Part shown: piece after piece, positions 43,416 through 51,830 of the stretch
How positions within the stretch are numbered: the first letter of the stretch is position 1
Layout: every line of letters begins with the position of its first letter
Assembly: GCF_009362735.1 (NCBI RefSeq)
Contig: NZ_WHNP01000051.1
Coordinates: 300 to 55,878 of the forward strand
From: Paraburkholderia franconis
GTDB taxonomy: Bacteria > Pseudomonadota > Gammaproteobacteria > Burkholderiales > Burkholderiaceae
Direction: 5' to 3'
Length of the DNA stretch: 55,579 bases
The notes under the pieces: generated by a model
What the model was told of the DNA's origin: nothing
What the model saw: only the letters and a program-made list of their open reading frames with translations
Databases searched by the model: none
Translations under genes and position numbers: made by a program

Positions 43416-44969
43416 TCAGGCGGCTTCGTCCAGGCCCGATTGCGAGCCGGTCGCGAGTTCGATGATGGCCTCCTGGGTAATGGGCGTGCCCGTGTAGCCG
43501 CCCAGTTCGCCCGCAACGATGCCTTCTCGCATCACAAGCACCCGGTCGGCGACTCCGATGATCTCGGGCAATTCGCTGGAAATGACGATGACTCCCACGC
43601 CCGACTTCGCGAGCTCATTGATGATTCGGTAGATTTCGGATTTCGCGCCGATGTCGACGCCACGGGTCGGCTCGTCGAGAATGAGCACGCGTGGCTGGGT
43701 CTCCAGCAGCCTCGACAGCAGCACTTTCTGCTGATTGCCGCCCGACAGCGAACCCACATTCACTTTGGCATGCGGCACGCGGATCGACAATGACCGGATC
43801 GCGTCGCGTGCACGCCCGGCCCCACGTGACAGATCGAGTACGCCCAGACGCGCATCGCGCCCGCACACCGCGACGTTGATGTTGTCGCGCACGCTCATGT
43901 CGAGAAAGAGGCCCTGATGTTTGCGGTCTTCCGTCAGATAGACGAGACCCGCGTTGATCGCATCGCGAGGCGTGCGCAACGCCAGCGGGCGGCCGTCGAT
44001 GGCAATTTCGCCACGCACGCGCGGTTCGGCACCGAAGATCAGTCGCGCGAGTTCGGTCCGCCCTGCCCCCACGAGCCCCGCGATACCGAGCACTTCGCCG
44101 GCGTGCAGGTCGAGGCTGCATCCACGTACACGCCGCCCATCGGCGACGTCTTTCACGGACAGGACTGTCTTGCCCGGATCGTAAGGCGCATGTTCCTTCT
44201 TGTAGAACCCTGAGATATCGCGCCCGACCATCATGCTCACGAGACTGTCCGCCGATAGCTCGGCGCGCTCCAGCGTGCCGACATAGGCGCCGTCGCGCAG
44301 CACGGAGACGCGATCCGACAGTTCATAGATTTCGGCCATGCGATGGCTGATGTAGATGATGGCGAGCCCTTCGTCGCGCAGTTGCCGGATCAGTTTGAAG
44401 AGGCGCTCGGTTTCGCGCGATGACAGCGGCGTGGTCGGCTCGTCCATCACGAGGATGCGGGCGCGCGTATGGATCGCGCGGGCAATTTCGACAAGTTGCT
44501 GCTCCGCGATCGACAGGTCGCCAACTCGCGTGTGCGGACCAAAACTCGCGCCGAGGCGCTCGAGCACGTCTTCGCAGTTGCGCTCCATGGCGGCGCGATC
44601 GACCAGCCCCCAACGCCGTCCGCCTTTGCGCAACTCACGCCCCGCGTGGATGTTTTCGGCCACCGTCAGGTTGGGTGCGAGACTCAATTCCTGGTAGATC
44701 ACGGCCACGCCCAGCGCGCGGGCAGCGAGCGGGCCATCGATGACAGCGGCCTCGCCGTCGATCATTATTTCTCCGCCGGGATCGGCCTGATAGGCACCGG
44801 AGAGGATTTTCATCAGCGTGGACTTGCCTGCGCCGTTCTCGCCCATCAGCGAATGCACTTCGCCTGCGTGGACGGTGAGGCGCACGTCGTGGAGAGCGCG
44901 CACGGCGGGGAAAGTCTTGCTGATGCCGCGCATCGCGAGCAGCGCGGGCGTGGACTCAGAGCGAGACAT
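43416..44969 (-). CDS. Sugar ABC transporter ATPase, double-domain (FrcA/RbsA-like)
   Basis: A 517-residue protein with two nucleotide-binding domains, as in the CUT2 sugar importers. First domain: Walker A GENGAGKST, signature LSIAEQQLVEIARA, Walker B ILVMDEPTT. Second: the typically altered Walker A GLVGAGRTE, signature LSGGNQQKVLLSRL and Walker B VLILDEPTRGVDIG. The start ATG 44969 lies 14 bases inside the end of the ROK regulator gene, so translation is coupled. An ATP-binding half with a degenerate Walker A is normal for this group. Confidence 0.93.
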   Translation of the reverse strand: MSRSESTPALLAMRGISKTFPAVRALHDVRLTVHAGEVHSLMGENGAGKSTLMKILSGAYQADPGGEIMIDGEAAVIDGPLAARALGVAVIYQELSLAPNLTVAENIHAGRELRKGGRRWGLVDRAAMERNCEDVLERLGASFGPHTRVGDLSIAEQQLVEIARAIHTRARILVMDEPTTPLSSRETERLFKLIRQLRDEGLAIIYISHRMAEIYELSDRVSVLRDGAYVGTLERAELSADSLVSMMVGRDISGFYKKEHAPYDPGKTVLSVKDVADGRRVRGCSLDLHAGEVLGIAGLVGAGRTELARLIFGAEPRVRGEIAIDGRPLALRTPRDAINAGLVYLTEDRKHQGLFLDMSVRDNINVAVCGRDARLGVLDLSRGAGRARDAIRSLSIRVPHAKVNVGSLSGGNQQKVLLSRLLETQPRVLILDEPTRGVDIGAKSEIYRIINELAKSGVGVIVISSELPEIIGVADRVLVMREGIVAGELGGYTGTPITQEAIIELATGSQSGLDEAA

Positions 44970-46206
44970 GATTGACCTCCTGCAATTGCGCATCGGCACC
45001 TTTGAGGATGCCGGCGCGCGGCGAGAAATTGAAGAACATCGGCAACGTCGCGGCGCCGATCGCACCGGCGTCCGACCCGAATGTGCCGCGAACTATTTCA
45101 GGCGTACTGCGAGCTTCCGGCGTGCTGTCGGCAAGTGCCGCAGAAAGACGCTTGATCAGGGTATCGACAAGACCGGCGTCGACATCCGCGTCGAAAACGA
45201 CCAGCGGCGCGTCGAGCATGCACAGCGCTGCGCGCACGGCGGGGGCGAGCGCGTCGATGCAGTCTTCGATCCATTCGTCGACGGCGGGCAAACGGCGAGC
45301 GAGACAGTCTTCGAGATTCGCGCGGTTGTCGATGGACTCGCCTCGATAGCGCAGATGTCGCGCGAGCGCATTGAGCGAAGCACGCGAAAGCAGGATGTCC
45401 CACTTGCCGGCCGGACGCGGAGCCGACGGCAGGCGGCTGAGCGGCACGGGCATCACGCCGAAGTCACCGGCGTTGCCGCCCGAACCGCACAGGCAGTCAC
45501 CATCGATGGCGATTCCACCACCAATCGCTGGGCCCAAAAAGACATAGAGAAAATCGTCGCGCTCACGCCCGCAGCCGTAGAACAGTTCGGCGATAGCGGC
45601 CGCATTGCCATCGTTCTCGCTGAACACCGGCAAGGACAACGCACGGCCAAGCTCGCTGGCAAAATCGATGTCACCCCAGGCGCTGAAGGTCTCGGCAGGA
45701 AGTCCGAGTTCGCGCAGCCAGCTGTCAAGGTTATACGGCTGAGCGACGCCGACGCCGCTCAGGCGCTTGCGCTCGTCGGGCGCGAGCCATTGCAGCAGTT
45801 CCCGGCTGTCGCGCTCGACGATTTCCAGCACTTCTGCCGGATGAGGGAGCACCCGGTCGTGTCTTTTACGTCCGAGCACTTCACCAGCGAAATTCACCAG
45901 CACGGTTTCGATGCTGGTGCGATCCAGCCGCACACCGATGCCGAACGCACCGCGGGGATGAAGACGGATCAGCGAGGCGGGTTGGCCCCGTTGGCCTTCG
46001 ACGCGGCGGCCCGTGAATTCGATCAGCCTGGCCTCGGCCAGCGACGTGACGATGCTGCCCACGGCCGTTCCGGTCAGGTTGGCCAGGCGGGCGAGATTCG
46101 CTTTGGACGCATGGCCGGCGCGACGCAGCGCCTGCAGAAGCAGGCGTTCATTGTAGCGGCGCACGTTGGCTGAATTGCTGCCTTGGCCGATATGCGGACG
46201 TCTCAC
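44956..46206 (-). CDS. ROK-family transcriptional repressor (FrcR-like)
   Basis: A 416-residue ROK regulator: winged helix-turn-helix at about 15-75 (NERLLLQALRRAGHASKANL, NLTGTAVGSIVTSLAEARLI) followed by a sugar-kinase-like effector domain with SENDGNAAAIAELFYG and FLGPAIGGGIAIDGDCLCG. The frame begins at an ATG at 46248, but that lies inside a 27-base palindrome. GTG 46206 has GGAGGAAT five bases upstream and gives a normal ROK N-terminus, so it is chosen. The usual zinc cysteine cluster of NagC/Mlc (CxCGxxGC) is absent or much altered (LCGSGG). It leads the long operon and probably represses it. Confidence 0.9.
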   Translation of the reverse strand: MRRPHIGQGSNSANVRRYNERLLLQALRRAGHASKANLARLANLTGTAVGSIVTSLAEARLIEFTGRRVEGQRGQPASLIRLHPRGAFGIGVRLDRTSIETVLVNFAGEVLGRKRHDRVLPHPAEVLEIVERDSRELLQWLAPDERKRLSGVGVAQPYNLDSWLRELGLPAETFSAWGDIDFASELGRALSLPVFSENDGNAAAIAELFYGCGRERDDFLYVFLGPAIGGGIAIDGDCLCGSGGNAGDFGVMPVPLSRLPSAPRPAGKWDILLSRASLNALARHLRYRGESIDNRANLEDCLARRLPAVDEWIEDCIDALAPAVRAALCMLDAPLVVFDADVDAGLVDTLIKRLSAALADSTPEARSTPEIVRGTFGSDAGAIGAATLPMFFNFSPRAGILKGADAQLQEVNHVSL

Positions 46207-46235
46207 GATTCCTCCGGGGCGACCGTCGAGAGAGA

Positions 46236-46262
46236 TTAAATAAATCATATTGATTTATTTAA
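46236..46262. promoter_or_regulatory. Perfect 27-base palindrome, ROK operator
   Basis: TTAAATAAATCA (46236-46247), spacer TAT, and its exact reverse complement (46251-46262). It is strongly AT-rich in GC-rich surroundings and ends 30 bases before the GTG start of the ROK gene. It is the best operator candidate for control of the whole 10-kb sugar operon. Confidence 0.7.
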
Positions 46263-46412
46263 GCCGATGCGCGGAGGAAAGTCAGCCTAGGGAAATCCCG
46301 TGTACGCCCCGCTCGCGTTTGCGACTACGTGCCACCCTTACTCGCGGCAGCTGTATGCACACACGCTTCGTGTCCGGCGCACGAGCAGAAACGTCGGACC
46401 AGCGTTGCACTG

Positions 46413-47070
46413 TCAATGCATCGGGCCATCCGTATCGCCAGGCTCGATGCGAGGCAACGCAAGCCTGTGCGCGCAACGATCGCGGTCCTCGATCGCGTCC
46501 AGCATGAGTTCGGCGATGGCTCTGCCCGACGCGTGACCGGTAGGCTGCATGACGGCCGTCACTGCATAGGGATGCGAGACATCGGAAGGCACGCCGTCAT
46601 AGACGATCAGTGAAACATCGCGGCCGGGCTTGCGACCACTGTCGATAATCGCCCGAAATGCGCCCGCGCCTGCGAGGTTGTTGTCCACGAGCACCGCAGT
46701 CGGCGGGTCGGCGAGGTTTAGTAGCGCGGTGGCTGCATCACGACCGCCTGCGCGGCCGAACGTGCACTCGACCATGAGTTCAGGTAGCGGAGCGACGCCC
46801 GCGTCGCGCAGCGCGCTCACAAAGCCTTCCCGGCGCTGGGCGGCGAAGGTCATGGCAACCGGCGCGCTGATCAGCGCGATCCTGCGATGACCGAAGTCGA
46901 TCAGCCGCTGGGTTGCGGCTCGCGCCCCGCTTCGTTGTCGAAATCGAACCACCAGTAGGGCTGCGTGATGTTCGTGAGGCCGCATGCGACAAACGGAAAA
47001 TTCCGTTACTCGAGGAAAGCGATGCGCGTGTCGTCCATGAGCGTGCGCGCAACTTGCGTAAGACGCGAAC
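46413..47070 (-). pseudogene. LacI-family regulator remnant
   Basis: The C-terminal effector domain is readable: ATQRLIDFGHRRIALISAPV, GGRDAATALLNLADPPTAVL and DVSLIVYDGVPSDVSHPYAV, ending at 46413. Upstream the protein continues in another frame (MDDTRIAFLE, stop TAA, NFPFVACGLTNITQPYWWFD, DFDNEAG), rejoined by one missing base near 46918. The helix-turn-helix part is not found. It must be inactive. It stands beside the sugar operon and may have regulated a lost neighbouring transporter. Confidence 0.75.
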
Positions 47071-47159
47071 CATCAGCGCGACGCGGTACGCGCAACTATT
47101 GTCGTGTCCATAGGCCCAGCAAGCGCAGCAAGGAGAAAACAATGCACTGAGCGGTGCGC

Positions 47160-47248
47160 TGGCCGCCCGAACCGACGGCAGAATTCACGGCACGGATGTT
47201 TGTCTGGAAGACTATGGCTTCCATGACACCGATAATCTCGCCTTGCGG
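47160..47248 (-). pseudogene. Chemoreceptor (MCP) signalling-domain fragment
   Basis: Reading leftwards from about 47245, GEIIGVMEAIVFQTN then IRAVNSAVGSGG matches the conserved hairpin tip of methyl-accepting chemotaxis proteins (usual form [28 protein letters not shown]). About 30 codons survive. No other part of a receptor is visible on either side; the remainder was deleted between the LacI remnant and nasA. Confidence 0.6.
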
Positions 47249-47359
47249 CGAAACGCACAGCGCGTGACAGGTTTTGGACTGGGGCTCTGCCTGGCACCGA
47301 TTGCATTTTCACCATTGCATCCGATTTCATCAGCGGCTTGCGTCTGTTTCAGCCGACAC

Positions 47360-50168
47360 TTACGCAGCACTCAGGCGCGCCAGTTCCGTATCGACCAGCA
47401 GCTTCTTCAGCTCCGGCACGCAGGACCCGCAGTTGCCGCCGGCTTTCAGGCACGCGGCAATCTCCGCAGCGGTCTTGAGCCCCTGCTCGCGAATCGCTGC
47501 GCATATCGTGTTGCGCCCCACGCCGAAGCATGAGCAGACCGTCGGCCCCGTATCGGCGCCCTTGCCGACTGGCTGCCCTGACAGCACGCCGATGCGGTCC
47601 GTTTCGTCGAGCCTGCCCTTTGCAAAAAGACTCGCGAGCCATTCCCGCGCCGGCAGCTCCGGACGCGATGATAGAAAGATGCAGTTCTCGATACGATCGT
47701 CGACGAGATGAACGGCGCGATAGATACCCGCGGCACGATCCTCGTATTCGAGCCAGTCGGCGTGAGCATCGTCGACGCCGAAAAGCGCACGCGCCCACGC
47801 GCCACGATCGCCGTGTTCGGCTAGCGGGTTGCGGCCCGCAAGTTCATGGCGTACGAACTGTGCGCCCTGTATGCGGGTCCAGTATGTCCAGCACCGGCCC
47901 GCGCCGGCTTAGCGAGAAACCGTGCCATGCGACATGAAACTTGTCGACCCGCACCGGCGTGTGCTTGAACTCGGGCTCGCCGGAGACGGGATCGACCGAA
48001 GGATTCACGACTGCTCCCACGCGGGCGTCCGAGGCAACCTGATCATTCCAGTGAATCGGGACGAACACGCTGCCGCGCGGCATGCCGCCGCCATATTGCA
48101 CGCGCGCGACCATTGCACCCCAGCGGCTTGACACCCGTGCGAGGTCGCCTTCACGCACGCCGCACAGCAGCGCGTCTTGCGGATGCATGTCGACGAATGC
48201 TTCCGTGACATGGCCTGCGAGTTTCTCGGACTTGCCCGTGCGGGTCATCGTGTGCCACTGGTCGCGTACGCGACCCGTGTTCAGCGTCAGGGGATAGTCG
48301 TCATCCGGCGCATTGGCCGGAGCGCGCGGCGGCGTCGCGACGAAGCGCGCCTTGCCGTCCGCGTGGCTGAAGTGGCGATCGTCGAAAAGACGCGCAGTGC
48401 CCGGCGCGGCAGCGTCGTCGTTCGCGCGAAAAGGCCATTGGACAGGCAGCAATGCGGCGTAACCGCCGCTGCCGAGGCCCACGAGCCCGCCGAGATTGAA
48501 CGCGCGGTGCACGCCGCTGCCGTCGTCCTTGTCTTCGCTTCCGGCTGCGTGGGTGCCGCTGTCGTTACGCCATGCGCTCAGCCGCGCATGCTCATCGAAA
48601 ATCTCCTGCTGGCTCGCGAACTCGAAGCCCGCGTAGCCCATGCGCCGCGCCACGTCGCAAATGATCTTCCAGTCCGCGCGCGCTTCCCCCGGCGCGGGCA
48701 GAAACGCACGCTGGCGCGAAATCCTGCGCTCCGAATTGGTGACCGTGCCGTCCTTCTCTCCCCAGCCGAGCGCCGGCAGGAGGATATGAGCGAACGCGTT
48801 GGTATCCGTGCTCTCGACAATGTCGGAACTGACCACGAGTTCGCAGCGTGCGAGCGCACGCTTGGCCTGGTCGCTGTCGGGCAGGCTAACGACGGGATTC
48901 GTGCCCATGATCCAGACCGCCTTGATACGGCCTTCTTCGATCGCCTCGAACAGCTCGACCGCTTTGAGCCCCGGACGCGACGCGACGACAGGCGCGCCCC
49001 AGAACTGCTGCACCAGTTCGCGATGCTTCGCGTTGTCGAGTTCGAGATGCGCGGCGAGCGTGTTCGCAAGTCCACCGACCTCGCGCCCGCCCATCGCATT
49101 CGGCTGTCCGGTGAACGAGAACGGCCCCATCCCCGGCTTGCCGATGCGACCCGTCAGAAGATGACAGTTGATGATGCTGTTGACCTTGTCGGTGCCGGAG
49201 CTCGACTGATTGACGCCTTGCGAATACACCGTCACCACGCGCTCGGTCCGCGCGAACAGCCGGTAGAACTCGAGCAGGTCGTGCGGATCGACCTTGCATG
49301 CCTTCGCGCATTGCGTCAGGTCGAAGCCGGCTGCCGCGCCCGCTGAAGCCACGGCCAGCGCCTCGGCAAAGCCGCTCGTATGCCCATCGACGAACTCCGC
49401 GTCAATCGCGCCGTGTTCGGCGAGAAAACTGGGCAAGCCGTTGAAGAGCCGCACGTCAGTGCCCGCGCTAAGCGGCAGATGCAGATCGGCCATCTCGCAG
49501 GTCGCGGTGTAGCGCGGGTCGATCACGACCACCTTCATCCCGGGACGCGCTTCCTTGATCCTGACGATCCGCTGGAACAGGATCGGATGACACCACGCCG
49601 TGTTCGAGCCGACCAGTACGACGAGATCCGCGAGTTCGAGATCTTCGTAGCACACCGGCACGACGTCTTCGCCGAAAGCCCGCTTATGTCCCGCAACCGA
49701 AGACGACATGCACAGGCGCGAATTCGTATCGATATTCGCGCTGCCGACATAGCCCTTCATCAGCTTGTTCGCGACGTAGTAGTCCTCGGTCAGCAACTGC
49801 CCCGATACGTAGAGCGCGACGGCATCCCGTCCATGCTCACTGACGATCCGCCGAAAGCCGCCGGCTACTGCATCGAGTGCATCGTCCCACGACACGTCGC
49901 GCAAGCCGTCGTTTGCCGATTCGCGCATCTTCGGATGAAGAAGCCGTCCGTCGAGTCCGATCGTTTCGCCGAGCGCCGAGCCTTTCACGCACAGGCGGCC
50001 GAAGTTCGCGGGATGCAGTTCGTCGCCGGCGATGTCATGCCCGCCGTCTGGGCGCGCACTTGCGCGCACGCCGCAGCCGACGCCGCAGTACGGACAGGTG
50101 GTTCTGACAGCGTCGCGGCTGACAGGCGTGCTGGAAATAGCGATGGGGAAACTCACGGTGTGTTCCAT
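47360..50168 (-). pseudogene. nasA: Assimilatory nitrate reductase NasA, frameshifted near its C-terminal third
   Basis: A molybdopterin oxidoreductase with the N-terminal 4Fe-4S ligands Cys25, Cys28, Cys32 and Cys60 (TCPYCGVGC, GRLCVKG), the MGD-binding SRLCMSSSVAGHKRAFG stretch and a molydopterin-dinucleotide domain ending at about residue 760. The first frame stops at 47844. Beyond, the protein continues in another frame: YWTRIQGAQFVRHELAG, then a C-terminal BFD-like 2Fe-2S domain (VCSCFGVG, GGNCGSCVPELKKLL) to 47360. The change lies near 47884-47890; removal of one base restores one 936-codon gene, since the span is 2809 bases. Either the gene is dead or the indel is an error. It forms an operon with nirB, nirD and a flavoprotein. 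Confidence 0.88.
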
Positions 50169-50169
50169 G

Positions 50170-51455
50170 TCAGGCGGCCTGCGTCTCGCAGAGGGCTTTG
50201 CCGAACAGCAACTGGCTGCGCAGCGAGGAAATGTCGGTCCGGTTCTGGATCAGTTCGAAGTACCACGCGCCCTCCTTGACGTCGCCATAGAGCACCGCGC
50301 CGACCACGCGGTTTTCCTCGATCACGAGCCGCTTGTAGACGCCGCGCCGCGGATCGCGCAGCACGAGGTCCTCGCTGTCCGGACCGCCGATGAAGTCGCC
50401 GGCCGAATACAGTTCGACGCCCGTCACCTTCAGCTTCGTCGCGGTCGCGCGCTGCACGTAACGGCGATGACCGGCGCCGGCGAGATGCGCGCCGCACACG
50501 CGCGCCTGGTCCCAGATCGGCGCGACGAGACCGAAGGTCGCCATGCGGTGCTGCACGCATTCGCCGACCGCGTAGACGCGCGGATCGTAAGTCTGCAACG
50601 TATCGTCGACGACAATCGCACGCTCGCAATGCAGCCCCGCCTGTTTCGCGAGGTCGATGTTCGGGCGCACGCCGGCGTCATCACAACGAGGTCCGCGGGA
50701 ATCTCCGTGCCGTCGTCGAAGCGCACTGCGCTTACGCGATCCGGGCCGACGATTTCCGCCGTGTTCGCCTTCAGCAGGAAACGCAGACCCTTGCGCTCCA
50801 GTGCCTGCTGCAGCAAAGCCGATGCGCTCCGGTCGAGCTGGCGCTCCATCAGGCTGTCCATGACGTGCACGACCGTCACCGACATGCCCTGACGCATGAG
50901 CCCGTTCGCCGCCTCGAGCCCGAGCAGACCACCGCCGATTACCACGGCATGACGATGGTTGCGTGCCGCGTCGAGCAACGTTTCCACATCCTGGATGTCG
51001 CGAAACGCGATCACGCCTGGCAGGTCGTGGCCCGGCACCGGAATCAGGAAAGGTTTCGAGCCCGTTGCGATCAGCAGCCTGTCGTAACCTACTTCGACGC
51101 CACTTTGCGAGCGCACAATGCGGCGCCTGCGGTCGATCGCGACGACAGGATCGCCGGCATGGAGACGAATGCCGTTCTCGTCATACCAGTCGCGCGTATT
51201 GAGGATGATGTCGTCGACAGTCTTCTCGCCCGCGAGCACCGGTGAAAGCAGGATACGGTTGTAGTTGCCGTACGGCTCGGCCCCAAAAACGGAGATGTCG
51301 TAGAGATCCGGCGCGAGCTTCAGCAGTTCCTCGACGGTGCGCATGCCGGCCATGCCGTTGCCGATCACAACGAGGCGCGCTCGCGCAGGCGCGGCAACCG
51401 GGGCACAACCCCGCGGTGCGCCCCCTTGTGACGGGGCGTCGATTTCGCGTCTCAT
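50170..51455 (-). pseudogene. FAD/NAD(P)H oxidoreductase of the nitrate cluster (NasB/NirB-like), frameshifted
   Basis: A pyridine-nucleotide-disulfide oxidoreductase similar to the N-terminal half of NirB: RLVVIGNGMAGMRTVEELL (FAD), LLIATGSKPFLIPVPG, VVIGGGLLGLEAANGLMRQG (NAD), then a C-terminal part in another frame: RPNIDLAKQAGLH, YAVGECVQHR, YSAGDFIGGPDSEDLVL. The frame changes near 50677, where ATGACG-CCGGCGTG would read VVMTAGVRPNID with one additional G; the span of 1286 bases fits one deletion. It probably passes electrons from NAD(P)H to NasA. Starts ATG 51455 in overlap with the nirD stop; nasA starts one base after its stop. Confidence 0.85.
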
Positions 51456-51799
51456 GCGGCGACCCACACTTTGCCGCTTTCCACGCGCACCGGGTACGCG
51501 CTGACGGAATTCTCGGGCGCTTCCAGGCACTCGCCCGTGCGTAGGTCGAAGTGGTGTTTGTAGATCGGCGAGGCGACGACGATGCGCTCGCCGAAGCTGC
51601 CGATCAATCCGCGCGAGAGCACAGCCGCGCGCGAGCCCGGATCGAAGTTGTCGATGGCGAACACGCCGCCGTCACCGTCCGCGACGTGAAATACCGCTAC
51701 CTGTTCGCCGTTGATGAGCGCGCACACGCCCGTATTGGGCACGATGTCGTCGAGCGCACACACGGGCAGCCAGGAAGCTGAAATCTGATCGTTGCTCAT
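51452..51799 (-). CDS. nirD: Nitrite reductase small subunit
   Basis: A 115-residue Rieske-like protein, the NirD partner of NirB. The fold pattern is visible (ICALINGEQVAVFHV-like strand, GGVFAIDNFDPGSRAAVLSR, SPIYKHHFDLRTGECLE). As usual for NirD, the 2Fe-2S ligand Cys-His pairs of true Rieske proteins are absent. It starts 31 bases after nirB and overlaps the flavoprotein gene by four bases, so it is in the same operon. Complete. Confidence 0.93.
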   Translation of the reverse strand: MSNDQISASWLPVCALDDIVPNTGVCALINGEQVAVFHVADGDGGVFAIDNFDPGSRAAVLSRGLIGSFGERIVVASPIYKHHFDLRTGECLEAPENSVSAYPVRVESGKVWVAA

Positions 51800-51830
51800 G
51801 CTGGGTTCCTCACGTCAGGCAGGTGAATGG

